From contig CAUSWF010000005.1 of assembly GCA_963535465.1 (NCBI GenBank), forward strand, positions 7,957-71,956: 64,000 nucleotides of DNA. Reading direction: 5' to 3'. Each line of letters starts with the position of its first letter. Positions within the stretch are counted from its first letter, which is position 1. The stretch is from CAUSWF01 sp963535465. Lineage in GTDB: Bacteria > Bacillota_I > Bacilli_A > RF39 > UBA660. The translations under genes and the position numbers were made by a program. Positions 9,359 through 17,670 of this stretch are shown here, piece after piece. The notes beneath the pieces are model-generated. The model saw only the letters and a list, made by a program, of their open reading frames with translations. It did not search any database and was not told where the DNA came from.

Positions 9359-9403
9359 ACTATCCTTCCCTTCTTTACACTTTAATTATATCTATACCCA
9401 TAC

Positions 9404-9435
9404 AAAAAAAGAAGATATATAGATAAATATCTTCT
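9404..9435 (-). terminator. Intrinsic terminator after rseP
   Basis: Minus strand stem AGAAGATAT/ATATCTTCT (9435-9427 with 9418-9410), followed by seven T. It lies 40 bases past the rseP stop and ends the khpA-independent cdsA-rseP unit. Confidence 0.85.
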
Positions 9436-9475
9436 TACTTTACAATTATTGTTTACACCTAATTTTACTGTCAAT

Positions 9476-10522
9476 TTACACAAATATCTTAACTACATCC
9501 ATTACAGTAACAAATATCATTAAAGTAAATAAAAGTAGTAGTCCTACGAAGTGTATTTTATTTTCGACATCAGGATTAACTGGATGACCAACTATCATTT
9601 CAATAAATATAAATATAATATGTCCTCCATCCATCGCAGGAAGTGGAAGTAAATTCATAAACCCTACATTTATACTCAAAAAAGCTACTAAATATAATAT
9701 ATTTACAAAACCTGCTTTTCTTTGTTGACCTACAACTGAATATATACCAACAGGACCACTTAAATCAGTAAACTTAACATCTCCATTAACTAAACTTCCT
9801 ATAGTAACATACATTTGCTTATAAATAGACTTAAACTTAAGAGTAGCATATTTGAAACCATTAACTAAACCAGAGCCACCTTTTTCTCCTACTCCAATAC
9901 CATACACATATCCATTCTTAGTTTTATGAGGACTAACAAATACTAATGCAGCACTTTTACCATTATCTCTAATAACTAAAAACTTAGTAGGTTTTTTATG
10001 TTTTGATAATGCAAGATTTAAAGTAATATCATCACTTGTATCTATCTTCTTATCATCTATCTCTTTTATTAAATCTCCACTCCTTAATCCTGCATTATAA
10101 GAAGCACTATTTGGATCTACATAATTAATAATAGGTCTAAGACTTGAAGCTCCCCAAATACTACCAATTAAAAGTAATATTAAGAATGCCGAAATAAAAT
10201 TATTACCTGCTCCAAAAAACATTATTAAAAATCTTTGCCAAGGAGCCTTATTTTGTAATCTCTTTTCTTTAGGAACTTTATTCTTATCATCTTCTCCTAA
10301 ATCTTCACCAGCTAACTGACAAAAACCTCCTATTGGTATTACTCTTATAGAATAAAGTGTTTCCTTACCCTGCTTCTTAAATAATATAGGACCCATACCA
10401 ATACTAAATTCATATACATATACCCCATTCATCTTAGCAAATATAAAATGACCTGCTTCATGTACAAAAACAATAAATCCTAATATTAAAATAAATAATA
10501 ATAAATTAATAACTATACTCAT
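9476..10522 (-). CDS. rseP: Site-2 intramembrane metalloprotease RseP
   Basis: Zinc protease that cuts transmembrane segments of anti-sigma factors and signal-peptide remnants. The 348 residues show HEAGH in the first membrane helix (zinc-binding HExxH, about 21-25), a PDZ domain in the middle (VDPNSASYNAGLRSGDLI) and the second zinc site MDGGH near residue 300, with three to four transmembrane helices. RBS ATAGGAGG is strong. It follows cdsA by 7 bases, as in many Firmicutes; dxr and uppS, usual members of the cluster, are not present here. Confidence 0.95.
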   Translation of the reverse strand: MSIVINLLLFILILGFIVFVHEAGHFIFAKMNGVYVYEFSIGMGPILFKKQGKETLYSIRVIPIGGFCQLAGEDLGEDDKNKVPKEKRLQNKAPWQRFLIMFFGAGNNFISAFLILLLIGSIWGASSLRPIINYVDPNSASYNAGLRSGDLIKEIDDKKIDTSDDITLNLALSKHKKPTKFLVIRDNGKSAALVFVSPHKTKNGYVYGIGVGEKGGSGLVNGFKYATLKFKSIYKQMYVTIGSLVNGDVKFTDLSGPVGIYSVVGQQRKAGFVNILYLVAFLSINVGFMNLLPLPAMDGGHIIFIFIEMIVGHPVNPDVENKIHFVGLLLLFTLMIFVTVMDVVKIFV

Positions 10523-10529
10523 ATTCCTC

Positions 10530-11276
10530 CTATATATAACTAAACAATATACTAAACGCTATTGGAACTAATATCAAACTATCAAATCTATCTAATATCC
10601 CACCATGTCCAGGTATTAAATTAGAATAATCTTTAATATTGTAAAATCTCTTTATACTACTGAATAATAAATCTCCTATTTGTCCAATACTACTAAATAA
10701 TAAACTAATACATAATAAATTAATAATATTTATATCTCCTATAACAAACATATAGAATATAGAAGAAATTATAGTTCCCATCAAAGCCCCACCAATAAAA
10801 CCTTCTAATGTCTTATTAGGACTAATATCTTTAACAATATGTCTCTTACCAATAAACTTACCAGTAACAAATGCAAAAGTATCAGTCATAGAAGTAATAA
10901 TGACTAAATACACAATATAAGAAATATTTTTATTTCTAATATCTACAATAGTACTAAAAGCATAACTAAGTAATATCATACTTCCAATATTATAAAACAT
11001 ATCTAAAACACTATATTTCTTATTAAAAATAGTAATTAAACTAACTACAAGTAAATATAAAGGTAACAGTAAATTATTCTTAAAATAAACAATTAAAAAC
11101 ATAAATATAGCTGATAATAAATTAATATATTTATTAATACCCTTAACTTTAGATATTTCCCACATACCTAAACAGCTAATCAAACTAACTAACAATCTAA
11201 AATATCTACCACCAATAATAGTAACTGGTACTAAAACTAATATCAATAAAATAGCTCCAAGTATTCTCTTCTTCAT
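10530..11276 (-). CDS. cdsA: Phosphatidate cytidylyltransferase
   Basis: Integral membrane enzyme that makes CDP-diacylglycerol from phosphatidic acid and CTP, the precursor for PgsA (also in this window). About seven transmembrane helices are predicted. The CDS signature is present near the C terminus: IPGHGGILDRFDSL, preceded by SPNKTLEGFIGG. I start at the ATG at 11276 (MKKRILGAIL), which has GGAGG 5 bases upstream; the longer frame from 11306 would place that GGAGG inside the gene. 248 residues, typical length 260-270. Confidence 0.95.
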   Translation of the reverse strand: MKKRILGAILLILVLVPVTIIGGRYFRLLVSLISCLGMWEISKVKGINKYINLLSAIFMFLIVYFKNNLLLPLYLLVVSLITIFNKKYSVLDMFYNIGSMILLSYAFSTIVDIRNKNISYIVYLVIITSMTDTFAFVTGKFIGKRHIVKDISPNKTLEGFIGGALMGTIISSIFYMFVIGDINIINLLCISLLFSSIGQIGDLLFSSIKRFYNIKDYSNLIPGHGGILDRFDSLILVPIAFSILFSYI

Positions 11277-11315
11277 AAATCCTCCAATAATACAATTATA
11301 TAACATTTATATAAA

Positions 11316-11338
11316 AAGAAAAAGAAGATTTCTCTTCT
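11316..11338 (-). terminator. Intrinsic terminator after khpA
   Basis: Minus strand stem AGAAGA/TCTTCT (11338-11333 with 11328-11323), loop GAAA, then TTTTTC. It overlaps the khpA stop codon. Confidence 0.75.
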
Positions 11339-11585
11339 AAAACTTATCAATATTAATCTTTATATGTTTACCATTATTTAATGAACTACTAGCTTGTACC
11401 AAAGTTCTTATAGAATTAGCTGTCTTACCAGCCTTTCCTATAACCCTTCCCATATCATCTTCAGAAACAATTACTTGTATAAGCATAACTCCTTCTTCAT
11501 CTGATGGAAACTCTTTTACACTAACCGCATCTTCATCATTAACTAATGACTTAACAATAACTTCTGTTAAAGCTACTAAATCCAT
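11337..11585 (-). CDS. khpA: KH-domain RNA-binding protein KhpA
   Basis: An 82-residue single KH domain with the GxxG loop in RVIGKAGKTANSIRTLV. In Firmicutes KhpA binds RNA, often with KhpB, and affects cell size and division. It follows rpsP by one base, the conserved rpsP-khpA arrangement. AAGGA lies about 9 bases before the ATG. The protein is cytoplasmic and of normal length. Confidence 0.92.
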   Translation of the reverse strand: MDLVALTEVIVKSLVNDEDAVSVKEFPSDEEGVMLIQVIVSEDDMGRVIGKAGKTANSIRTLVQASSSLNNGKHIKINIDKF

Positions 11586-11586
11586 A

Positions 11587-11862
11587 TTACTTGTCCTTCT
11601 TTACTTTAGAACTAGCAAACTTACTCATAATACCATTCTTACTTAAAATACTCTTAACAGTATCAGTAGGTATAGCTCCATTTTTTAACCATTTTAAAGC
11701 TAATTCTTCATTGATAGTAACCTTACCATCATTAGTTGGTGCATATGTACCTATTAACTCTAAATATTGACCATCTCTAGATCTTCTTGCATCAGTCGCA
11801 ACGATTCTATAAAATGGTGCTTTCTTAGCTCCCATTCTAGTTAATCTTAATTTAACTGCCAT
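11587..11862 (-). CDS. rpsP: 30S ribosomal protein bS16
   Basis: A 91-residue ribosomal protein starting MAVKLRLTRMGAKKAPFYRI with RRSRDGQYLELIGTYAP, the bS16 signature. It needs the strong promoter at 11892-11920 and has RBS GGAGGG. Operon rpsP-khpA, ended by the terminator at 11316-11338; the ffh-ylxM genes that precede rpsP in Bacillus are elsewhere in this window. Confidence 0.97.
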   Translation of the reverse strand: MAVKLRLTRMGAKKAPFYRIVATDARRSRDGQYLELIGTYAPTNDGKVTINEELALKWLKNGAIPTDTVKSILSKNGIMSKFASSKVKKDK

Positions 11863-11891
11863 AATATCCCTCCATTTCTAAAACTACAAAT

Positions 11892-11920
11892 ATTATATTA
11901 TTAATAATTATATCTGTCAA
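11892..11920 (-). promoter_or_regulatory. Consensus sigma-A promoter of rpsP-khpA
   Basis: TTGACA (11920-11915), exactly 17 bases, TATAAT (11897-11892) on the minus strand: a perfect match to the housekeeping consensus, 30 bases upstream of rpsP. Confidence 0.92.
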
Positions 11921-11936
11921 CCTTTTTTATATAACA

Positions 11937-12650
11937 CTATTTACTTTTATTAAATTCTCCAAAAGTAACCATAGTAGAAGCAGAAACATCTTGTAACTTC
12001 TTAAGTGCCTTTATTTGTTTATCTAATAAATTATATTTAACCTTATCTGCTTCATTAATAGTACCAATAACAGTTCTATCAATAATAGAACCTTGTTTAC
12101 TTAACTTATTATTCGCAATTATTCTATCATGTAATTTTTTTAATTCTTCTTCTTTATTTGCTATATCAATACCCATCTCATCATGCATATGTAGTATTAC
12201 TAACTCATCTCTTCTTTTAGAAAATTTTATTATCTTATCGTCTAATTTCTTTAACTTATCTTTATATAAACCAGTAAGTACAGTACCTTGATTTACATTT
12301 ATAAAACGTAAAATATTATCTTTTTCTTTGTTAAGTTCTGCTATCTTATCATCAAACTTTTTTTCTATAACCTTAGAAAAACTATAGCCACTAGACTTAC
12401 TATTTTCAAGATATTTCTTTTTATTATTTAATTTAACTAACTCATCTGTTACTTCATTAAGTCTAGCAGTAGCTCTATCTATATAATCATTAGTTAATTT
12501 AATAGACTCTTCTAATTTTAATTTATCAGCATCACTACTTGGAGTATATTTCTTATAACTTTCTAAATATTTATAAGCTTTATTAAGTTCAGCATTAATA
12601 ACAGAATGTTTATTCTCTAACTCTAATATCTTCTTATTTAATTCATCCAT
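11937..12650 (-). CDS. Predicted coiled-coil protein, unknown function
   Basis: The 237 residues are almost wholly charged heptad-like sequence (LNKKILELENKHSVINAEL, LDDKIIKFSKRRDELVILH, EEELKKLHDRIIANNKL) without a membrane segment, cysteine or catalytic motif. It probably forms long alpha-helical coiled coils in the cytoplasm. RBS GAGGAG lies inside the end of the preceding gene, with which it overlaps by 8 bases, so the two are coupled. It is the last gene of the unit from miaB through the YlbF-family gene. I do not recognise the family. Confidence 0.75.
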   Translation of the reverse strand: MDELNKKILELENKHSVINAELNKAYKYLESYKKYTPSSDADKLKLEESIKLTNDYIDRATARLNEVTDELVKLNNKKKYLENSKSSGYSFSKVIEKKFDDKIAELNKEKDNILRFINVNQGTVLTGLYKDKLKKLDDKIIKFSKRRDELVILHMHDEMGIDIANKEEELKKLHDRIIANNKLSKQGSIIDRTVIGTINEADKVKYNLLDKQIKALKKLQDVSASTMVTFGEFNKSK

Positions 12651-12882
12651 TATTTTTCTCCTCCAATACTCGTTTTATTACTTCTGCTTCCTCATCATCT
12701 ATTACAGGCAATAAATTAAATTCATCACTACTATCATCTATTATCCCAACATATGAAGTATCTCCCATTTTATATAATAAGTATTTCTTATTTTGATATT
12801 TTCCACCAATATTAAATATATCAACTACTTCTATATCATCACTTATCATTTTTAAATTAACATTTAACTCTTCAATACTCAT
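12643..12882 (-). CDS. Small DUF1292-like protein
   Basis: A 79-residue acidic protein: IEVVDIFNIGGKYQNKKYLLYKM, then SYVGIIDD and a C-terminal DDEEAEVIKRVLEE. The pattern of a short beta-rich domain (F-x3-G-x-x-Y-LLY) with an acidic helical end resembles the DUF1292/YrzB family of small Firmicute proteins, whose role is unknown. This is recognition by pattern only. RBS GAGGG four bases before ATG. Coupled to the downstream coiled-coil gene. Confidence 0.65.
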   Translation of the reverse strand: MSIEELNVNLKMISDDIEVVDIFNIGGKYQNKKYLLYKMGDTSYVGIIDDSSDEFNLLPVIDDEEAEVIKRVLEEKNNG

Positions 12883-12902
12883 AATTCCCTCTTCAAAAAT
12901 TA

Positions 12903-13214
12903 TTATAACATATTAACTACATCATTAAAATATTGATTAATATCATAACTAACTATATCTATCATCATATTAACCTTATCTAAATTATATTTATATTCCA
13001 TATAAAGAGGTATATCATTCAACTTATTATTTAATTCATCAATCTTATCTTTTTCTATTTTACCATTAGAATATAACTTCTGACATATCTTTATCTCTTC
13101 TAATAATGAAGATATTTCATTATTATCTTTTATTTCTTCTTTAAGAATCTCACATTTCTTATAATAACTACTATTTTTAATATAATTAATTATATCATTC
13201 AACTCTTTTTCCAT
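12903..13214 (-). CDS. YlbF/YmcA-family protein, RicA-like
   Basis: A 103-residue all-helical protein (ELNDIINYIKNSSYYKKCEILKEEI, then LLEEIKICQKLYSNGK and YMEYKYNLDKVNMMIDIV) of the YlbF/YmcA family. In Bacillus subtilis YmcA (RicA), YlbF and YaaT form an Fe-S protein complex that promotes RNase Y-dependent mRNA maturation. ymcA is next to miaB there, and here this gene overlaps miaB by 20 bases, supporting the RicA assignment. RNase Y is also in this window. GGAG precedes the ATG by 5 bases. Confidence 0.8.
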   Translation of the reverse strand: MEKELNDIINYIKNSSYYKKCEILKEEIKDNNEISSLLEEIKICQKLYSNGKIEKDKIDELNNKLNDIPLYMEYKYNLDKVNMMIDIVSYDINQYFNDVVNML

Positions 13215-14613
13215 CTAAACTCCAAGTCTTAGGATCAACTATTTTAACATCTACTATATCTCCTATAGATATATCACTATCACTAGTAAAATTAATTAAT
13301 TTATTAGTATCACTATATCCATAATACATATTCTTCTTATCATTAACTCCTTCTACTAATACAGGTAAAATAACTCCTCTTAATTCCTCATTCTTTTCTC
13401 TAAATATAGTATTTACAATATCATTTAATCTCTGTAATCTATCTTCTTTAATATCATCATCTACTATATTTTTCAATCTACAAGCAGGAGTACCACGTCT
13501 TGCTGAAAAGATGAATGAAAATACATTATCATATCTACAGCTCTTAACTATATCTAAAGTTTCTAAAAAATCCTCTTCATCTTCCCCAGGAAATCCAACT
13601 ATAATATCAGTACTAATACACATATTTTTCTTAGTATTTTTTATTTTATTAAATAATTCTAAATAACTCTCTTTAGTATATCTTCTACCCATCAACCTAA
13701 GTATTTTGTTAGAACCACTTTGTAAAGGCAAATGAATACTAGGCATAATGTTATCATATTTTTTTATAACAGAAATCATATTATCGGTAAAATCCCATGG
13801 ATGACTAGTCATAAATCTAACTCTTGGAATATTTAACTTAGCTATATCTTCAAGTAAATTACCAAGATTATAATCATCATACAAGTCTTTACCATATGCA
13901 TTTACATTTTGACCAAGTAGAGTAATTTCCTTATATCCATCTTTTATTAATAATTTAACTTCTTCTAATATATCATTCTTACTTCTACTTCTTTCTCTAC
14001 CTCTAGTATAAGGTACTATACAATAAGTACAAAATTTATCACAACCATATATTATATTTACATAAGCCTTATATTTACTACTTCTAATAACAGGTAAACC
14101 TTCTACTAAATCACTTTCTCTAGAATAAACCTCTATATTTCTTTCTCTATTAGTAAATACATTATCCACTAATTTTAAAACATCTTCTATATTATGAGTA
14201 CCAAATACTAAATCAACAAACTTATAATTATTAGCTAAATTAGTCGCAACCTCTTCCTCTTGTACCATACAACCACATATACCAATAACTAAATCAGGTC
14301 TTTCTTGCTCTTTATAATATTTTAATCTACCAAGCATACCAAAAGCCTTATTATTAGCGTTTTCTCTAATGCTACAAGTATTAAGTATACAAATATCAGC
14401 ATCTCTATAATTATCAACTTTACTAATACCCATCACTCCTAGTATACCAATAATAGTCTCACTATCTCTTTCATTCATCTGACATCCATATGTCTTAATA
14501 TATAATTTCTTACCCTTATATTTATCAATATACTGATCATCTATATTATAATTAATAGTCTTATATTCTCTCTTATCTCTACTTCTAGCTTCTACTATAT
14601 TAGGTAACTTCAT
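13195..14613 (-). CDS. miaB: tRNA-2-methylthio-N6-isopentenyladenosine synthase MiaB
   Basis: Radical SAM methylthiotransferase that modifies A37 of tRNAs reading UNN codons. In 472 residues: the N-terminal UPF0004 domain binds an auxiliary cluster through Cys in KTYGCQMNERDSE, NTCSIREN and GCMVQEE; the radical SAM motif is CDKFCTYC; a C-terminal TRAM domain follows. The long N-terminal extension before KLYIKTYGC is usual for Firmicute MiaB. RBS TTAGGAGG is strong and begins right after the T run of the ankyrin-gene terminator. Cofactor supply would come from the suf operon. Confidence 0.96.
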   Translation of the reverse strand: MKLPNIVEARSRDKREYKTINYNIDDQYIDKYKGKKLYIKTYGCQMNERDSETIIGILGVMGISKVDNYRDADICILNTCSIRENANNKAFGMLGRLKYYKEQERPDLVIGICGCMVQEEEVATNLANNYKFVDLVFGTHNIEDVLKLVDNVFTNRERNIEVYSRESDLVEGLPVIRSSKYKAYVNIIYGCDKFCTYCIVPYTRGRERSRSKNDILEEVKLLIKDGYKEITLLGQNVNAYGKDLYDDYNLGNLLEDIAKLNIPRVRFMTSHPWDFTDNMISVIKKYDNIMPSIHLPLQSGSNKILRLMGRRYTKESYLELFNKIKNTKKNMCISTDIIVGFPGEDEEDFLETLDIVKSCRYDNVFSFIFSARRGTPACRLKNIVDDDIKEDRLQRLNDIVNTIFREKNEELRGVILPVLVEGVNDKKNMYYGYSDTNKLINFTSDSDISIGDIVDVKIVDPKTWSLDGKRVE

Positions 14614-14623
14614 ATATCCTCCT

Positions 14624-14645
14624 AAAAAAATGGCCTAAGCCATTT
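14624..14645 (-). terminator. Intrinsic terminator of the ankyrin-repeat gene
   Basis: Minus strand stem AAATGGC/GCCATTT (14645-14639 with 14634-14628), loop TTAG containing the stop codon, followed by T residues. The miaB RBS starts immediately after. Confidence 0.8.
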
Positions 14646-15306
14646 TTATTATACCATCAAACATCTTCTTATTATCAGTTTTTATAGCTAAATTTATATT
14701 ATCAACATTATCAATCAAATAATCTATAAATAAACTAACTTCTAAACTTAAATTAATATTTTTAATACCATCTATAAATGTATTAAAATTACTAATTCTA
14801 CTATATACACCATATCTAGGACTTAAAAAAGTATTAATTAATCTAATCAAACTACCAATAGTAATATTACCAAACTTATTACTAAAAAGTATCTTAAAAG
14901 CAATAACTAAATAATTATTATTAATCGCAATATCAAGTGGAGTATATCCACTATTATTAATAGAATCAACAATTATATCACTTCTATTAATTACACTATC
15001 AAGTATCTTAATTGCCTTAACATTAGAATCTTTAACAAGTACATGTAAAAAACTATTACCATTCAAATTAGACTTATTAATATCTAAACTCTTATTATTA
15101 AGTAAATAACTAACTAAATCATACTCCTTAACTTTTAATAATCTAATTATTAAATTATTACCACCATCATCTACTATATTAATAGATACAATCTTATCAT
15201 CAATTAAACTCTTAATTAAATCAAATCTCTTTATATTTATTAATTCAAATATCGAGGTGGGATCATTCGCAACATCATTAATTAATTGTAAATCACTTAT
15301 CTTCAT
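14635..15306 (-). CDS. Ankyrin-repeat protein
   Basis: A 223-residue protein with four to five ankyrin-type units: NLIIRLLKVKEYDLVSYLLNN, then NGNSFLHVLVKDSNVKAIKILD and SGYTPLDIAINNNYLVIAFKIL. Ankyrin repeats form protein-binding surfaces. No signal peptide, membrane segment or enzymatic domain is visible, so it is probably an intracellular binding protein. It is monocistronic with its own TTGACA/TATAAT promoter (15333-15360) and terminator, placed as an insertion between miaB and a transglutaminase-like gene. Partner unknown. Confidence 0.8.
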   Translation of the reverse strand: MKISDLQLINDVANDPTSIFELINIKRFDLIKSLIDDKIVSINIVDDGGNNLIIRLLKVKEYDLVSYLLNNKSLDINKSNLNGNSFLHVLVKDSNVKAIKILDSVINRSDIIVDSINNSGYTPLDIAINNNYLVIAFKILFSNKFGNITIGSLIRLINTFLSPRYGVYSRISNFNTFIDGIKNINLSLEVSLFIDYLIDNVDNINLAIKTDNKKMFDGIIKMA

Positions 15307-15332
15307 AAATCCTCCAATAACTGATGCAATTT

Positions 15333-15360
15333 ATTATATCATATAGATAATTCTTGTCAA
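15333..15360 (-). promoter_or_regulatory. Promoter of the ankyrin-repeat gene
   Basis: TTGACA (15360-15355), 16-base spacer, TATAAT (15338-15333) on the minus strand, 27 bases before the start codon. Confidence 0.85.
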
Positions 15361-15364
15361 ACAG

Positions 15365-15391
15365 TAAAAAAGTTATACGATATGTATAACT
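15365..15391 (-). terminator. Intrinsic terminator of the transglutaminase-like gene
   Basis: Minus strand stem AGTTATAC/GTATAACT (15391-15384 with 15378-15371), five-base loop, then TTTTTTACTG. The stop codon overlaps the stem. Confidence 0.85.
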
Positions 15392-16832
15392 ACTTTTTTA
15401 ATTTCTTAATCTTCTCATCTCTAACTAAACTTAATACTTTAGAAACTCTTACTCTATAAATATCTTTTATTAACATACTAACATAAATAATAAACTGATC
15501 TTCTAATTTCAATTCATACTTAAATCCAAAAACATTAAGTAATTTTTGTTGTGGTGTTAAATAAGTATTTTTAAATTTCCAATTACTATTTACAAATACA
15601 ACATACAAATCATCTATTGTATATGGATAAAATGAACTATCTTCATAATATTCAATCTTTCTAACATTATTTAATATATTTAATAAAACTTCGCCAGACA
15701 ATGGCTTATTAAATTTATCAAATATTAAATCAATATTTTTACAAGACAAATCTTTATCAATCATATATTCAGATAATATAAAATAAGAACCCATAACTAA
15801 ACAGGACATATAATTTAGTGTATTTTTATATTTATTAAGTTCACTATACTTACCATTTTTAATTATTTTTTTTACTTCTTTACATAAATTTTGAGAATAT
15901 AAAGGCATAACTATATCTTCAAAATTATCATTTTTCAAACTATCAATAGTTCTCGCAAAAAATTTATAGCCTCTTAAGTAATTATTTTTATTATAGAAAG
16001 CCTTACTATCCCAAGTTAAATCAAAATAATAAACTCCATCAATATCATATTTCGAATCTTTAATATAGGCCAAATTTCTTGCATGTCCATATATTGAAGA
16101 TTTATTAGCCAAATAAGAAATATCATTCTTAATGCCAAGATAATCTAAAATAGCACTAAATATATTAGCATATCCCAAACAAACTATCTTATCACCAAAT
16201 AAAACCTCTGCCAAATCCCTTGACTTAGACATTGAATCCGTACTATCTTCAATTCTATATTCCCTATCTCTTATCTTATCATACGCATACATAACCATTT
16301 CCATAGGAGATAAATTTAACTTCTTTATTGGTAAAGCAATATCCCTAATCATATCCATAACTTCTGCACATTTTAATAAATTAATATAATCTGAATTACC
16401 ATATAATTTAACATAAATTTTATCTAAAATTCCATCATATTTAATCATCAATTCTAATAACTTATCATAATCAGTAATAGAAAGGTTAATATTTAAAACT
16501 ATTTTTTTAGAAAGTAATATAGTATTTTTTTTAATAAACTCTAACGGGTCATACTCTGCAAAGGATAATATAACAAACTGAACTTCATCTAAAAAATTAT
16601 CAAAATTATTTTTAAGATATTCTATTCCTTCTTCATAAAAAACATTTTTATCTGTATTTATAATATGACTTGTTTCTTCTATAGAATCTAAAACCTTTTT
16701 TCTATCACTTAATTGACTTTCTAATTTATAATTATGATCTACATAAGCAAATAAAATGATATTTTCTATATAAACTTCCAAATTAAATTTACCAAAATTC
16801 GAATTATCAGTTAAATATAAATCGACCCTCAT
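15390..16832 (-). CDS. Transglutaminase-like (papain-fold) protein
   Basis: The 480-residue protein carries a transglutaminase-superfamily core in its middle: Cys218 in IVCLGYANIFSAILDYLGI, His250 in YGHARNL and Asp271 in YYFDLTWD, the Cys-His-Asp order and spacing of this fold. Members may be peptidases, transglutaminases or structural. The N-terminal 200 residues and the C-terminal 180 residues match nothing I recognise. No signal peptide is visible, so an intracellular role is likely. RBS GGGGG upstream of ATG and its own terminator make it a single-gene unit. Several codons and the cysteine content look slightly different from neighbours but not clearly foreign. Confidence 0.78.
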   Translation of the reverse strand: MRVDLYLTDNSNFGKFNLEVYIENIILFAYVDHNYKLESQLSDRKKVLDSIEETSHIINTDKNVFYEEGIEYLKNNFDNFLDEVQFVILSFAEYDPLEFIKKNTILLSKKIVLNINLSITDYDKLLELMIKYDGILDKIYVKLYGNSDYINLLKCAEVMDMIRDIALPIKKLNLSPMEMVMYAYDKIRDREYRIEDSTDSMSKSRDLAEVLFGDKIVCLGYANIFSAILDYLGIKNDISYLANKSSIYGHARNLAYIKDSKYDIDGVYYFDLTWDSKAFYNKNNYLRGYKFFARTIDSLKNDNFEDIVMPLYSQNLCKEVKKIIKNGKYSELNKYKNTLNYMSCLVMGSYFILSEYMIDKDLSCKNIDLIFDKFNKPLSGEVLLNILNNVRKIEYYEDSSFYPYTIDDLYVVFVNSNWKFKNTYLTPQQKLLNVFGFKYELKLEDQFIIYVSMLIKDIYRVRVSKVLSLVRDEKIKKLKK

Positions 16833-16885
16833 AAATATCCCCCATTAGTCAACTCAATATTATAACAAATAAATTTATTTTATAA

Positions 16886-16916
16886 AATAAAAAAATTATA
16901 CAATCTGTATAATTTT
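16886..16916 (-). terminator. Intrinsic terminator after the TPM-domain gene
   Basis: Minus strand 10-bp stem AAAATTATAC/GTATAATTTT (16916-16907 with 16901-16892) followed by a T-rich run. One of the strongest in the window. Confidence 0.88.
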
Positions 16917-16917
16917 A

Positions 16918-17670
16918 TTAATTCTTTTTATTATATATTTTTAATGTATCTTTAACTACCATCTTATTAAAATTATTTTTTCTACTCTTAATATCATTTT
17001 TAGTAATCATAACTATTATTATAAATGTAGTAATAGTAAGTGATATAAATATTACAATAGGTAAATATGTTACAAAGGACTCACTCGCAATACCAAAAGT
17101 ACTCTTAGTATCTAAATCACCTAATCCATCATTAATACTCTTATCAACTAAATCAATCAAATGCATAGTCGCATCAAAATATTTACCATCTCTAATTTCT
17201 CTTTTAATTTCGTGAGAAGATATCTTTACATCATAATTATCTGCTTTAACATTACCATATGTAGAAACATATCCTCTTCTATATTTTAAATCAAGAACAA
17301 TAACTACACCATTTCTACTTTTACTAATACCAAAATCATTATACCAATAAAAGTCATCTGCATAATTTATTGTATTTTCTTTTTTATTATCACTAGTAGT
17401 AACAATAACTAAGTCATAATTATTTTTACTTCTAAATGCATCGACTCTCTCTTTTATAGAAACAATCTTTTCATTATTAAAAACATTTGCAAAGTCATAT
17501 ACTTTTTCAGAAGGATTAACAGAAGGTGTATTAAGTATATTATCTATGTTTTTATTAACAGCTATTTCTTTCCTAACTCTAAGATTATCTTTTGTTCTAG
17601 GATAAGTAGTAACTGCAAAAGCATTGGGTATCATTAAAATACCAATTAAAATTATCAATAATTTTTTCAT
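16918..17670 (-). CDS. TPM-domain exported protein
   Basis: A 250-residue protein with a signal peptide (MKKLLIILIGILMIPNAFAV, cut near residue 19), a TPM domain (VYDFANVFNNEKIVSIKERV, YDLVIVTTSDN, then GVVIVLDLKYRRGYVSTYG) and a C-terminal transmembrane helix (about 205-225) with a basic cytoplasmic tail. TPM domains (TLP18.3/Psb32/MOLO-1) face the outside of the membrane; phosphatase-like activity is reported for some plant members, function in Firmicutes is unclear. It overlaps the upstream zinc-ribbon gene by 4 bases, pointing to a joint role. Confidence 0.85.
   Translation of the reverse strand: MKKLLIILIGILMIPNAFAVTTYPRTKDNLRVRKEIAVNKNIDNILNTPSVNPSEKVYDFANVFNNEKIVSIKERVDAFRSKNNYDLVIVTTSDNKKENTINYADDFYWYNDFGISKSRNGVVIVLDLKYRRGYVSTYGNVKADNYDVKISSHEIKREIRDGKYFDATMHLIDLVDKSINDGLGDLDTKSTFGIASESFVTYLPIVIFISLTITTFIIIVMITKNDIKSRKNNFNKMVVKDTLKIYNKKN

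Noticed and set aside
15390..16832. Horizontal transfer of the transglutaminase-like gene
   Set aside because: Base composition and presence of the oriented TCGCA motif (15951 region) look like those of the neighbours; no mobile-element traces.
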